A DNA stretch of 64,000 bases, taken from contig JAFTVU010000078.1 of the NCBI GenBank assembly GCA_017465665.1, forward strand, positions 1 to 64,000, read 5' to 3'. The translations under genes and the position numbers were made by a program. This DNA is from Oscillospiraceae bacterium. Lineage in GTDB: Bacteria > Bacillota > Clostridia > Oscillospirales > Ruminococcaceae. This document shows positions 1-7,866 of this stretch, piece after piece. Within the stretch, counting starts at the first letter, position 1; every line of letters begins with the position of its first letter. The notes beneath the pieces were generated by a model that saw nothing but the letters and a program-made list of their open reading frames with translations, ran no database searches and was not told the origin of the DNA.

Positions 1-40
1 AAACAGCTCATTTCAATTGCCTGCGGCAATTGCGCTGTTT
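1..40 (+). terminator. Long imperfect hairpin, probable terminator of an upstream gene
   Basis: AAACAGC (1-7) pairs with GCTGTTT (34-40), and inside it CAATTGCC (14-21) pairs with GGCAATTG (25-32) over a TGC loop. The stem is followed by a short T run, which fits a terminator for a plus-strand gene lying before the window. The hairpin starts at base 1, so it may extend further. Confidence 0.45.
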
Positions 41-49
41 TCATTGAAA

Positions 50-119
50 CATACCTCGTGTCTGCTGCGCAGCCATAACGGCTGTCGCCGTTTTGCAGTG
101 CTTTCGCACTGCAGGTATG
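50..119. repeat. Cloverleaf-like cluster of three hairpins inside an outer stem
   Basis: An outer pair CATACC (50-55)/GGTATG (114-119) encloses three small palindromes: CTGC/GCAG (62-72), AACGGC/GCCGTT (77-92) and TGCAGTGC/GCACTGCA (94-113, loop TTTC). The outer 3' arm abuts the extended -10 of the next gene, so the structure is probably upstream of the transcript and could be an extragenic palindromic (REP-like) element rather than a leader RNA. No protein-coding signal is seen in 1-168. Confidence 0.4.
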
Positions 120-126
120 ATATAAT
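118..126 (+). promoter_or_regulatory. Extended -10 promoter of the exchanger gene
   Basis: TGA followed by TATAAT (121-126) forms an extended -10. The position expected for a -35 (98-103) has no good match, consistent with a TG-dependent promoter. The start codon follows 42 bases later. Confidence 0.45.
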
Positions 127-168
127 AAACAATATATTGCAGAAATAAGACAATTAGAGGAGGAACTT

Positions 169-1098
169 ATGGAATTTCTGTTACAGGTAGTACTTTTAGT
201 GGCAGGCTTTGTACTGCTCATTAAGGGCGCGGACTGGTTCGTTGACGGCTCTTCGGCAGTAGCTGCAAAGTTTGGTATACCTCAGCTCGTTATCGGTCTT
301 ACGATAGTAGCTATGGGTACCAGCGCGCCTGAGGCCGCTGTCAGCATAGCGGCGGCAGTAAACGGCAGCGCAGAGATAACGATAGGAAATATCGTAGGCA
401 GCAATATACTTAATATACTTATCATTCTCGGCTTATCCTCGGTCATTACGGCTATTGCAGTGGCAAGATCCACGATATGCTATGAGATACCTTTCATGAT
501 CGCCATAACCGGTATTTTACTGCTGCTTGGTCTTGACGGAAGCATCGGTCTTGTTGACGGTATCATCCTGCTGGTACTGTTTGCGGCATATCTCACATAT
601 CTTTTCATCATGGCGAAAAAGGATAAGGATAAGGAGAGCGGCGAGGGCGTCAGCATGAGCGTTCCCAGATCCATAATTTTTATCATTGTGGGACTTGCGA
701 TGATAATACTTGGCAGTAATCTCACAGTTGATGCAGCAAGCTACATTGCATCTGCTCTGGGTCTCAGCGAGCGCTTTATCGGTCTTACGATAGTGGCACT
801 CGGAACCTCTCTGCCCGAGCTGTTTACATCGGTTTCTGCCGCCCGAAAGGGTAATGCGGATATTGCTATCGGAAATATCGTAGGCAGCAATATCTTCAAC
901 ATCCTTTTCGTTGTAGGTCTTTCATCCGTGATAATACCTGTACCGTTTGCGGCGAACTTCATTTTCGATACGATCATTGCGATAGCTGCCGCAGTACTGC
1001 TTCTGGTGTGCTGCCTTATCGGCAAGAATAAGCTCAAGCGCTGGGCAGGCATAGTAATGCTGATAAGCTATGCTGCGTATTTTGCGGTGATACTTTGA
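169..1098 (+). CDS. Na+/Ca2+ exchanger (CaCA) family membrane protein
   Basis: A 309-residue inner-membrane cation antiporter of the YrbG-like CaCA family, expected to exchange Ca2+ (or Na+) against a counter-ion. Both diagnostic alpha repeats are present: GLTIVAMGTSAPE at about residues 43-55 with GNIVGSNILN shortly after, and GLTIVALGTSLPE at about 204-216 with GNIVGSNIFN. About ten hydrophobic segments flank a charged Lys/Asp/Glu loop near residues 149-160 that separates the two halves. Length is normal. The ATG is preceded by AGAGGAGG at good spacing. It is a single-gene unit ended by the hairpin at 1261-1295. Ion specificity cannot be read from the sequence. Confidence 0.9.
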   Translation: MEFLLQVVLLVAGFVLLIKGADWFVDGSSAVAAKFGIPQLVIGLTIVAMGTSAPEAAVSIAAAVNGSAEITIGNIVGSNILNILIILGLSSVITAIAVARSTICYEIPFMIAITGILLLLGLDGSIGLVDGIILLVLFAAYLTYLFIMAKKDKDKESGEGVSMSVPRSIIFIIVGLAMIILGSNLTVDAASYIASALGLSERFIGLTIVALGTSLPELFTSVSAARKGNADIAIGNIVGSNIFNILFVVGLSSVIIPVPFAANFIFDTIIAIAAAVLLLVCCLIGKNKLKRWAGIVMLISYAAYFAVIL

Positions 1099-1110
1099 TT
1101 GTATGGAATG

Positions 1111-1201
1111 TGCAACCTTGTAGGGACGACCAATGGTCGCCCGCGATAAAAGCGTATGTTATTAAAGGGGCGGATTCCATATCCGCCCCTACAACGTTGC
1201 G
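1111..1201. repeat. MITE-like intergenic element with terminal inverted repeats
   Basis: The ends TGCAACCTTGTAGGG (1111-1125) and CCCTACAACGTTGCG (1187-1201) are inverted repeats with 13 of 15 matches. Inside are two further palindromes: GACGACC/GGTCG around 1125-1140 and a perfect GGGGCGGAT/ATCCGCCCC hairpin (1167-1189). There is no ORF. GTAGGGGCGG-type palindromic repeats are common between genes in gut Firmicutes, so this is likely a non-autonomous repeat family. Confidence 0.6.
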
Positions 1202-1260
1202 TTATTTAATGCGGTGTTTATCGTTGTCTCCATACCGATGTGTGTAGATCTAAGCAACGC

Positions 1261-1299
1261 AAAGCCACTTTTGACACAATATCAAAAGTGGCTTTTTAA
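1261..1299. terminator. Terminator between convergent genes
   Basis: A perfect 14-bp stem, AAAGCCACTTTTGA (1261-1274) with TCAAAAGTGGCTTT (1282-1295), is followed by five T on the plus strand. It serves the exchanger unit best and may also stop the convergent cyclophilin operon, where the T tract is only three bases. Confidence 0.8.
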
Positions 1300-1309
1300 T
1301 ATTATTTTA

Positions 1310-2266
1310 TTATGCTGCATCAGCAGTTTCTGTAGTATCGATAGCATCAGCGGTCGATGCAGCAGTCTCGCCTGTAGAGGGAGCCTCAGCTGTTGCAGTT
1401 GCTGCTGTTTCTTCGTCTTCGGCTTCAGCGGTGGATTCTGCCGTGCTTGTGGAATAAACAGTTACTTTAACCGAGCTTATAACGATATCGGTAACAGGCT
1501 TGGATCTCTCGCCGTAAGCGTTTGTGGTTACTTCGACCTCGTTGAGCTTTTCCATGATCTCAAAGCCATCGAACACCTGACCGAATACGGTATATCCGCC
1601 ATCGAACAGCGGCAGACCGCCGACCTCTGCATATTTTGCAGTGGTCTCGGGAGTTGCATTTGCTATCATATCCGCAAGTGCGGTGAAGTATTTCTCCTTG
1701 TATGCGTATGTATCGTAGGCAGGATCATCCTCGCCTACAGCAGCCATAAGGTCAGTATTTGCAGCGGCAGCGGCTCTTATCTGCTCTGTGTCAAAGGTCG
1801 AAAGCTCCTGAGATGTCTTATTGTTGACGATAAAGAACTGTGTGCTGTTATCGCCTGCATTGTTCGCATAGCACAGTGCGCCGTAGATATGACGAGCCTG
1901 TTCTGATGTTTCCACACCGAATGTGCCCTCGGTATTTATCAGTGCCTTACCACCAGTGCCGTCACCATTGAGCGAGCCGCCCTGGATGAGGTTATCCTCA
2001 TAAACGCGGTGTATCTTCAGACCATCGTAGTAGCCCTGTTCAGCCAGAAGCTTGAAATTTTCAACGGCATTGGGTGCGAGATCGGGGAAGAGCTTTGCGC
2101 TTATCGTGCCGTAGCCCTCTATGCTTATTTCTGCGATGATATCTCCGTCAACGAAATTCATCGGCTCAATATTTCCGACTGATGACTTCGGAGCGCCACA
2201 GCCTGCCATACTTAACAGACATCCTGCTGCAACGACAGCACTGAGAATTATACGTCCTATCTTCAT
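1310..2266 (-). CDS. Cyclophilin-type peptidyl-prolyl isomerase lipoprotein (copy 1)
   Basis: A 318-residue predicted lipoprotein: a hydrophobic signal ends in SMAG-Cys23, after which a cyclophilin domain (about 45-270) shows IHRVYEDNLIQGG, GTGGKALINTEGTFGVE, FFIVNN and [12 protein letters not shown], the typical framework of the family. It should fold proline-containing proteins outside the membrane. An insertion of roughly 50 residues lies between the FIVNN and GGYTVFG blocks, and the last 45 residues are an acidic Thr/Ala-rich tail. The ATG at 2266 has AAAGGAA about ten bases upstream; a GTG nine bases earlier is too close to that site. It is the last gene of the T-box operon and the longest of three tandem paralogues. 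Confidence 0.85.
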   Translation of the reverse strand: MKIGRIILSAVVAAGCLLSMAGCGAPKSSVGNIEPMNFVDGDIIAEISIEGYGTISAKLFPDLAPNAVENFKLLAEQGYYDGLKIHRVYEDNLIQGGSLNGDGTGGKALINTEGTFGVETSEQARHIYGALCYANNAGDNSTQFFIVNNKTSQELSTFDTEQIRAAAAANTDLMAAVGEDDPAYDTYAYKEKYFTALADMIANATPETTAKYAEVGGLPLFDGGYTVFGQVFDGFEIMEKLNEVEVTTNAYGERSKPVTDIVISSVKVTVYSTSTAESTAEAEDEETAATATAEAPSTGETAASTADAIDTTETADAA

Positions 2267-2290
2267 ATAACGCACTTCCTTTCACACCGT

Positions 2291-3151
2291 TTATTCGGCG
2301 TATTCTGTTATCTTCACTGATGTAATTGTAATAGTGCTGAGGGGCTTTGAAAGCTCTCCGCCATCATTAAGCTCAACAGGTCCGTTGGAGATGCCGTCAA
2401 TGACGTTGAAGCCCTCGTACACCTGACCGAATACGGTATATCCACCATCAAGAGAGGGTGTACCGCCTACTTCCTTGTATTTTGCAATTACTTCATCAGA
2501 AGCATTTTCGATCATTACGGCGAGATTTCCGTAGTATTCTGCCATGTTTGCGTAATACTGCTGTTCCAGAGTACCCTCATCGAACATCGTTGCATACTGA
2601 CCTGCGATATCTGCATTGGTCTTGATAGTTGCAAGATCTATATCTGCCAGATCCTGTGATTCATTGTTGTTTACGATGTAGAACTGGCAGGTGTTGTTTC
2701 CCATGGAGTTCGCGTAGCAGAGAGCGCCGTAGAAGTGGCGCATATCCTCGCTGATCTCAGTGCCGAATGTGCCGCCGTCAGCAGCCTCGCCGCCTGTGCC
2801 ATCGCCGTTGAGAGAGCCGCCCTGCAGCATAAAGCCTTTCATTACGCGGTGAATGGTAAGTCCGTCATAGAAGCCCTCGTTTGCGAGCTTCACGAAATTA
2901 TCTACGCCTGTGGGAGCAATATCGGGGAAGAGCTTGGCCTTTATAGTGCCGTAGCCCTCTATCTCAAATTCAGCGATAAGATCGCCCGCCTGAAGCTGTA
3001 CATCACCGATGTTTCCTGCGGCGGAGGTAGTAGCTCCGTTATCTGTAGTGGTCACGCCCACCACGGAAAAATCATCGGGCTTTGAGCAGCCGACTGCAAG
3101 GAGGCAGCTAGCCGCAAGCAGACCGCACATAATAATATTTCTGAGTTTCAT
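2291..3151 (-). CDS. Cyclophilin-type peptidyl-prolyl isomerase lipoprotein (copy 2)
   Basis: A 286-residue lipoprotein with a signal ending LLAVG-Cys22 and a cyclophilin core ([57 protein letters not shown]). This copy keeps the Arg of the HRV motif and the Phe/Met/Gln of the FMLQGG segment, so it is the most likely to be an active isomerase. It shares the mid-domain insertion seen in copy 1. The ATG at 3151 is chosen because GAAAGGAA lies at normal spacing; an in-frame ATG at 3166 overlaps the stop of the gene before it (ATGA) but lacks room for its own ribosome site. Second of three tandem paralogues. Confidence 0.85.
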   Translation of the reverse strand: MKLRNIIMCGLLAASCLLAVGCSKPDDFSVVGVTTTDNGATTSAAGNIGDVQLQAGDLIAEFEIEGYGTIKAKLFPDIAPTGVDNFVKLANEGFYDGLTIHRVMKGFMLQGGSLNGDGTGGEAADGGTFGTEISEDMRHFYGALCYANSMGNNTCQFYIVNNNESQDLADIDLATIKTNADIAGQYATMFDEGTLEQQYYANMAEYYGNLAVMIENASDEVIAKYKEVGGTPSLDGGYTVFGQVYEGFNVIDGISNGPVELNDGGELSKPLSTITITSVKITEYAE

Positions 3152-3162
3152 GCTGTTTCCTT

Positions 3163-3924
3163 TCATTCCTTTGTTTCATCCGCGGCATATTCGGAGATCG
3201 TGATGGAGTTTATGATTATCTCCTGCTTGGGGATGCCGTTTTCATCTGTGGGGATTGTGCATATCTCCTCGATCACTTCAATACCCTCGTAAGTCTGTCC
3301 GAATACGGTGTACGAGCCTGCCATTCCGAACAGACCGCCTACCTCATAGAACTTATCGAACATATTGAGGAGGTTTTCGCGCTCCACCTCGTTCTCGCGC
3401 TTCTGTGCGGATTCCTTGAGGGTGGTTATGGCTTCCTCTGTAAGAGTTTCCTTTTCTGTATTGCAGAAGAACCATCTTGCATCGCTGTAGCCTGCCTTTT
3501 CAGAGAATGTCATAAGTGCTCCCTTGAAAGGCCAGAGATTTACATTGCACTCAGCTGCTACAAGCTCATCATCGCTCTGTCTGCCGAGATAGTTTCCGTC
3601 CTCGTCCCTTGTGTAGCCGGAGAGGAAGTACATACTGTCCATTATGCCTGTTACATCCATGCCGTCATAGTAGCCCTCATTGACGCGCTCTGTAAACGCA
3701 GCAACGGTATTGGGCGCGTATTCGGGATAGAGAACCACGCGGATCTCACCGAGAGAGGTATCGAATACCGCGATCATGTCGCCATCCTGCGGAGGCTCGA
3801 GCTGTACAAGCTCCATCTGTGTGAAATCATATTCGTGCATCACATTGTAATTGCCCTGTGAAAAGGAGCAGCCTGTCATGGTTAGCATAAGAGCGGCACA
3901 GGCAGCCGCGAGTATCTTCTTCAA
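3163..3924 (-). CDS. Diverged cyclophilin-like lipoprotein (copy 3)
   Basis: A 253-residue predicted lipoprotein (LTMTG-Cys19). The fold signature remains ([43 protein letters not shown] near the end), but the HRV active-site arginine and the FxxQGG motif are replaced, and the FIVNN block reads WFFCNTEKE. It may therefore bind proteins without isomerase activity. Translation starts at TTG (3924) with GAAAGGAA about seven bases before it; there is no ATG nearby. It follows cysS by 19 bases, so it is very probably co-transcribed with the cysteine genes. Orthology outside this array is uncertain. Confidence 0.75.
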   Translation of the reverse strand: MKKILAAACAALMLTMTGCSFSQGNYNVMHEYDFTQMELVQLEPPQDGDMIAVFDTSLGEIRVVLYPEYAPNTVAAFTERVNEGYYDGMDVTGIMDSMYFLSGYTRDEDGNYLGRQSDDELVAAECNVNLWPFKGALMTFSEKAGYSDARWFFCNTEKETLTEEAITTLKESAQKRENEVERENLLNMFDKFYEVGGLFGMAGSYTVFGQTYEGIEVIEEICTIPTDENGIPKQEIIINSITISEYAADETKE

Positions 3925-3943
3925 TGAAATTTCCTTTCAGATA

Positions 3944-5335
3944 TCATGCCTTTTTAACAATTGTTCCCTGACGTGTCTCTTCAACGATATAACCCATTGC
4001 GGTGATCTTATCGCGCAGAGCGTCTGCGAGGGCGAAATCCTTTGCCTTTCTTGCAGCCTTGCGCTGTTCGATAAGCTCGGTGACTTCAGCGGGGATCTCC
4101 TCATCCTTATTATTATACAGCAGACCGAGTACATTTGTCAATGCTGTAAATTCATCCTGATAAGCTTTTATATCGCCCTTTGTTGCGTTTCCGCCTGCAA
4201 TAGCGGTATTTATCTTGCGTACCAGCTCAAAAATAGCAGCAATACCGTCTGCGGTGTTGAAATCATCATCCATTACCTTGATGAACTGCTCGCGTGCAGC
4301 CTTAACATCGGCAAGTACAGCTTCATTTGCTGCACCCTCGGGAGCAGCCTCAAGAGCACGAGCCATAGTGTCGCGGCAGGTGTACATACGCTGGAGCGCA
4401 GCCTTGCAGCTTTCTATTACCTCCAGAGTGTAATTCAGCTGGCTTCTGTAGTGAACTGAAAGCAGCATGAAGCGGATAGGCTCATAGCCGTATTCCTTGG
4501 AAAGATCGCGCACCATGAAGAAGTTGCCCTTGGATTTGGACATCTTGGAGCCGTCTACATTCAGCATACCGTTGTGCATCCATACGTTTGCAAGAGGGCA
4601 GCCTGTAGCGCACTCGCTCTGAGCGATCTCGTTCTCATGGTGGGGGAAGATAAGGTCAGCGCCGCCGCCGTGGATATCTATGGTATCACCGATGTAGTGA
4701 CGGGACATGGCGGAGCATTCGATATGCCAGCCTGGACGACCCTTTCCGAACGGGGACTCCCAGTAAGGCTCGCCCTCCTTTGCGGCTTTCCATACAGCGA
4801 AATCCATAGGATCACGCTTCTTGTCGCCTACCTCGATACGCGCGCCTGCCTGAAGATCCTCAAGCGGCATGTGGGAGAGCTTGCCGTATTCCTGAAACTT
4901 TGCGGTGGAGAAGTAAACATCACCGTCAGCCTCATACGCAAAGCCCTTATCAATGAGAGTTTTTACGATATCGATGATGATATCCATGTTTTCTGTTACC
5001 TTGGGGTGAACATCCGCTCTGCGTACGTTCAGACCGTCAGCGTCTGTGAAGTACTCCTTGATCGCATTTTCGGATACCTCATGTGCGGTGATACCGAGCT
5101 CGTTGGCTTTCTTGATGATCTTGTCGTCAACGTCTGTGAAGTTCTGTACATAGAACACCTTGTTGCCGCGGAATTCCAGATAACGGCGCAGTGTATCGAA
5201 TACGCACAGGGCTCTTGCGTTACCGATGTGGATGAGATTGTATACGGTAGGACCGCAGGCATATATCTTCACAGTGCCGTCGGTAATGGGTTTGAGCTCC
5301 TCTTTCTGTCTTGTCATGGTGTTGTAGATCTGCAT
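3944..5335 (-). CDS. cysS: Cysteinyl-tRNA synthetase
   Basis: A 463-residue class I aminoacyl-tRNA synthetase that charges tRNA-Cys. Visible are Cys27 in YACGPTVYN (zinc ligand), the HIGH-type motif HIGN (36-39), the zinc-site block GWHIECSAM, FPHHENEIAQSE, and the signature KMSKS (around residue 266). Length fits the bacterial family. The ATG directly follows the TAA of cysE, with AAGGAGG inside the end of cysE, so the two genes are translationally linked. Together with cysE it lies under the cysteine T-box, giving joint control of cysteine synthesis and charging by uncharged tRNA-Cys. Confidence 0.97.
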   Translation of the reverse strand: MQIYNTMTRQKEELKPITDGTVKIYACGPTVYNLIHIGNARALCVFDTLRRYLEFRGNKVFYVQNFTDVDDKIIKKANELGITAHEVSENAIKEYFTDADGLNVRRADVHPKVTENMDIIIDIVKTLIDKGFAYEADGDVYFSTAKFQEYGKLSHMPLEDLQAGARIEVGDKKRDPMDFAVWKAAKEGEPYWESPFGKGRPGWHIECSAMSRHYIGDTIDIHGGGADLIFPHHENEIAQSECATGCPLANVWMHNGMLNVDGSKMSKSKGNFFMVRDLSKEYGYEPIRFMLLSVHYRSQLNYTLEVIESCKAALQRMYTCRDTMARALEAAPEGAANEAVLADVKAAREQFIKVMDDDFNTADGIAAIFELVRKINTAIAGGNATKGDIKAYQDEFTALTNVLGLLYNNKDEEIPAEVTELIEQRKAARKAKDFALADALRDKITAMGYIVEETRQGTIVKKA

Positions 5336-6010
5336 TTATTTTTCCTCCTTGAGTGTTTTGATCTCTGTCTGCAATTCGCTGACTGTCTTTTCCAGTCGTT
5401 CAATATGTGTCAGATGCTCGCAAAGCAGCTGAGAAACAGGGTCGGGAATGTGTATCTGGTCAAGATCGCTGTTTGGCGATACTCCAACCTTGATACCGTC
5501 ACGCTTTACGACTCTTGCCGGAACACCGACCGCCGTACAGTTCGGAGGGACCTCCTCCAGCACTACGGCATTGGCGGCTATCTTTGAATTGTCGCCTATC
5601 TTGAACGGACCGAGCACCCTTGCGCCCGCGCCGACCATTACATTGTTGCCGAGAGTAGGGTGACGCTTGCCCACATCCTTACCTGTACCGCCGAGGGTAA
5701 CGTTCTGATACAGCGTGCAGTTATCTCCGATGATAGTCGTCTCACCGATAACTACGCCTGCGCCGTGGTCTATGAACAGACCCTTTCCTATCTGAGCGCC
5801 GGGGTGTATCTCAATACCTGTTCTGTTGCGGGCATTCTGGGATATCCAGCGCGCTATGAAGTAAAAGCCTCTTTCGTGCCACCAGTGTGCGCGCCTGTAT
5901 GCTCTCACCGCCTTGAAAGACGGGTAGAGGAAGTATACCTCCCATGCCGAGCGCACAGCAGGGTCGCGCTCTCTTATGGAGTTTATCTCCTCTCTTAATT
6001 TCCTGAACAT
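5336..6010 (-). CDS. cysE: Serine O-acetyltransferase
   Basis: A 224-residue enzyme that makes O-acetylserine from serine and acetyl-CoA, the entry to cysteine synthesis. The left-handed beta-helix shows hexapeptide repeats with the catalytic block IHPGAQIGKGLFIDHGAGVV and GNNVMVGAGARVLGP; an amphipathic coiled tail follows residue 185. This is the short clostridial form without the large N-terminal domain of enterobacterial enzymes. The ATG at 6010 has AAAGGAGG at ideal spacing; a longer reading upstream would run through the T-box leader and is rejected. First gene of the operon; O-acetylserine sulfhydrylase is not in this window. Confidence 0.95.
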   Translation of the reverse strand: MFRKLREEINSIRERDPAVRSAWEVYFLYPSFKAVRAYRRAHWWHERGFYFIARWISQNARNRTGIEIHPGAQIGKGLFIDHGAGVVIGETTIIGDNCTLYQNVTLGGTGKDVGKRHPTLGNNVMVGAGARVLGPFKIGDNSKIAANAVVLEEVPPNCTAVGVPARVVKRDGIKVGVSPNSDLDQIHIPDPVSQLLCEHLTHIERLEKTVSELQTEIKTLKEEK

Positions 6011-6029
6011 TGTGTACCTCCTTTGTAAG

Positions 6030-6297
6030 AAAGTGCAATAAAAAAGCCTCCGCACCAAAAATGGTGCGAAGGCGTGGTAATACGCTGTTCCACTTCGCTT
6101 CAGATATACCCTTGGTATATCCCTCATGCTCCTTAACGCGGAAAACGTTTCGGGATACTTGGTATTACTGTTCCCCCGAAAAGCTGGCAGCCGCACTTCG
6201 CCGCTTCCGAACTCCGCGCTTTCACCTTGCCGCGGCTCTCTGTGGGACGGATCTTACGGGTACTCTGACTGCGTAATAGCCTTTGAATATTATTTAT
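6030..6297 (-). ncRNA. T-box leader for cysteine genes
   Basis: Read on the minus strand, the 5' end contains AGAGAGCCG...GGTGAAAG typical of Stem I, a possible UGC (Cys) specifier in GAAGTGCGG, and later the antiterminator signature GTGGAACAGCGTATTACC. It ends in a strong terminator, GCCTTCGCACC/GGTGCGGAGGC, followed by six T (about 6031-6074). Placement before cysE-cysS supports a cysteine-tRNA sensor. The specifier assignment is inferred from context and position. Confidence 0.9.
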
Positions 6298-6303
6298 ACT
6301 AAC

Positions 6304-6332
6304 ATTATAAACTATAACTGCGTATTTTTCAA
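6304..6332 (-). promoter_or_regulatory. Sigma-A promoter of the T-box operon
   Basis: On the minus strand TTGAAA (6327-6332), a 17-base spacer and TATAAT (6304-6309) form a near-consensus promoter whose start would fall at the 5' end of the T-box. The end of the preceding small-gene operon lies only 27 bases upstream of the -35. Confidence 0.85.
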
Positions 6333-6358
6333 GTGGGTAAGCGGAATTTCCGTAAATT

Positions 6359-6619
6359 TCACGAAAACAGCACAAAAGCAAGAGCTAAAATCAGCTTTTT
6401 ATCGGCTTTTTCGTGCATAAGGATGAGCAGCATTGCGGCTATCAGCAGCGAATCCCTGTCCCTGAGCAGTGAGGACAGCGGATCGGTATGCTGCGGCAGG
6501 CTTTGAGAACAGGGCTTTGTCTCATTATGTACAGGCTCTTTCCTGTGCTCATTCGCGGGTGCATTGTTGTGCCGCCTGACCGCATCGTAAAGCGGAGCTT
6601 CTCCGTTGTACCAGACCAT
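6359..6619 (-). CDS. Small hypothetical protein with hydrophobic C-terminus
   Basis: An 86-residue protein of unknown function. The first 50 residues are polar and rich in His, Asn and Pro; the last 35 (DSLLIAAMLLILMHEKADKKLILALAFVLF) form two short hydrophobic stretches around a charged HEKADKK turn. It follows the 102-aa gene by 12 bases on the same strand and is the last of three small genes read together. GGTGTGAT sits before the ATG as a moderate ribosome site. The tail resembles small proteins often found beside the 102-aa type in Clostridia, but I assign no role. Confidence 0.6.
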   Translation of the reverse strand: MVWYNGEAPLYDAVRRHNNAPANEHRKEPVHNETKPCSQSLPQHTDPLSSLLRDRDSLLIAAMLLILMHEKADKKLILALAFVLFS

Positions 6620-6631
6620 ATCACACCTCCG

Positions 6632-6940
6632 TCACAGAAGTCTGCCGAGCATTCCGCTGTCCTTTATGAGCGGCAGCAGGGAGAACAGCTTCATGAACTT
6701 GACCGCCGTATCTATCTTTGCCCTGTTTTCCTCGCGCAGCAGCGGCTTCAGGGCAAGAAGCAGCTTTTCGCTGTCATCCTGCTTGTTCATGCTTTCAAAC
6801 AGGCTCATGATAGTAAGCAGCATATTCGGATCAAGGTCTCCGAACAGACCTCCGCTTTCATCGCTGTTATGCTCCTGTTCCGTATCGCTGCTGTCATCCT
6901 CGTCGGTCAGTGCGCGCAGGAGCTCCTCTATGTTGTCCAT
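6632..6940 (-). CDS. Small acidic hypothetical protein
   Basis: A 102-residue protein of unknown function with an acidic Ser/Asp/Glu stretch (about 13-30) followed by predicted helices (DPNMLLTIMSLFESM and LLLALKPLLREENRAKIDTAVKFMKLFSLLPLI). No signal peptide or transmembrane anchor is evident. A good AAAGGAGG precedes the ATG. Middle gene of a three-gene unit with tight spacing, suggesting the products act together. The name 'conserved hypothetical' would be the honest label. Confidence 0.65.
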   Translation of the reverse strand: MDNIEELLRALTDEDDSSDTEQEHNSDESGGLFGDLDPNMLLTIMSLFESMNKQDDSEKLLLALKPLLREENRAKIDTAVKFMKLFSLLPLIKDSGMLGRLL

Positions 6941-6970
6941 GATACCTCCTTTGCACTGTGCCGATCGATG

Positions 6971-7204
6971 TTACATGCCGCTCAGCAGCTTCATTACCTC
7001 CTGCGGCGAGCCTGCCTTTTTCAGCTTATCCATAAGCTCCTTGTTTCCGAGCACCGCCTTGAGCTTTGCTTTGTCTGCCTTGGAAAGACCTCCCGTCAGC
7101 GAAGCAACATCGCCCTTTTCCAGCGTTTGTCTGAGCTTTTCGGGGGAAGTTCCCAGCTTGCTGCTGGCTGAGCTCAGCAGCTTCTCGTAATCTTTTTCGT
7201 TCAT
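6971..7204 (-). CDS. Small helical hypothetical protein
   Basis: A 77-residue, Lys/Glu-rich, predicted all-helical protein (MNEKDYEKLLSSASSKLG... ending SPQEVMKLLSGM). The ATG at 7204 is preceded by AGGAGG; an in-frame start 24 bases upstream lacks a site and overlaps it. First gene of the small-gene trio. It looks like a soluble cytoplasmic protein with two or three helix-turn units resembling short protein-binding domains. Function unknown. Confidence 0.65.
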   Translation of the reverse strand: MNEKDYEKLLSSASSKLGTSPEKLRQTLEKGDVASLTGGLSKADKAKLKAVLGNKELMDKLKKAGSPQEVMKLLSGM

Positions 7205-7280
7205 GGAAGTACCTCCTGTATATCGCAAAAGAAACAGAAAAAATTTGTAAAACCTCTTTTATTATTCTGTATTTTATGCT

Positions 7281-7286
7281 ATAATG
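7281..7286 (+). promoter_or_regulatory. Extended -10 upstream of the phosphodiesterase operon
   Basis: TATGCTATAAT gives a TGC extension before TATAAT (7281-7286), about 90 bases before the first start codon. No strong -35 is visible. The 7205-7377 interval also must hold the minus-strand promoter of the small-gene trio, which I could not place with confidence. Confidence 0.45.
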
Positions 7287-7377
7287 TGTACAGTTATACT
7301 TGGGTAAGTATGTATTTTCAGCTGTAAAACACAAAAAATAACATCACATCAATATGCTTCCGAAAGGAATTTTGTTT

Positions 7378-7866
7378 ATGAAGATAATAGTTGTATCGGA
7401 TACGCACAGGAACTTTGCTGTGCTGAATGAAATAGTAAACCGAAATCTGGACGCGGATCTGTTCATCCATCTTGGCGATGGTGAGAATGAGGCGCGCGAT
7501 GTCCACAATCTCCATCCCGATAAGGCGATGGTGTATGTGGCGGGTAACTGCGATTTCGGTATGCACAAATCGTTTCAGACTGTCAGCGTAAGCGGATATA
7601 AGATATTCTGCTGCCACGGGCATTATCAGGATGTTCACAGCGGACTTGACAGGCTGATAGCGGACGCCCGTGCCAACGACTGCCGTATCGCACTGTATGG
7701 TCACACTCATCTCTACCGTACAGAGATAGTTGACGGGATCTTTGTGATGAACCCCGGCAGCCCTGATTCTCCCAGAAACCACAATAAGCCTACCTACGGC
7801 GTTATCGAGATATCCAGCAGCGGCGAGATAAAGATGAACATCATCGCCATGAACATCAGCAGATGA
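7378..7866 (+). CDS. YfcE/MJ0936-type metallophosphoesterase
   Basis: A 162-residue calcineurin-like phosphodiesterase. All metal-binding motifs are visible: VSDTHRN (D-x-H), LGDGEN (GD), GNCDF (GN), CCHGHYQDV and LYGHTHLY (GHTH). Related enzymes hydrolyse phosphodiesters with Mn2+ or Ni2+; the physiological substrate is usually unknown. The ATG at 7378 is chosen for GAAAGGAA at nine bases; an upstream in-frame ATG at 7354 lacks a site. Its end overlaps the biotin ligase start by four bases (ATGA), so the two genes are coupled. Confidence 0.88.
   Translation: MKIIVVSDTHRNFAVLNEIVNRNLDADLFIHLGDGENEARDVHNLHPDKAMVYVAGNCDFGMHKSFQTVSVSGYKIFCCHGHYQDVHSGLDRLIADARANDCRIALYGHTHLYRTEIVDGIFVMNPGSPDSPRNHNKPTYGVIEISSSGEIKMNIIAMNISR

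Noticed and set aside
1214-1906. A 230-codon plus-strand frame over the terminator and cyclophilin gene
   Set aside because: It is antisense to the cyclophilin lipoprotein and starts inside the intergenic repeat region without a ribosome site.
6011-6196. Extended cysE start at 6196
   Set aside because: The extra 62 codons lie in the T-box antiterminator and terminator; the ATG at 6010 has an ideal ribosome site.
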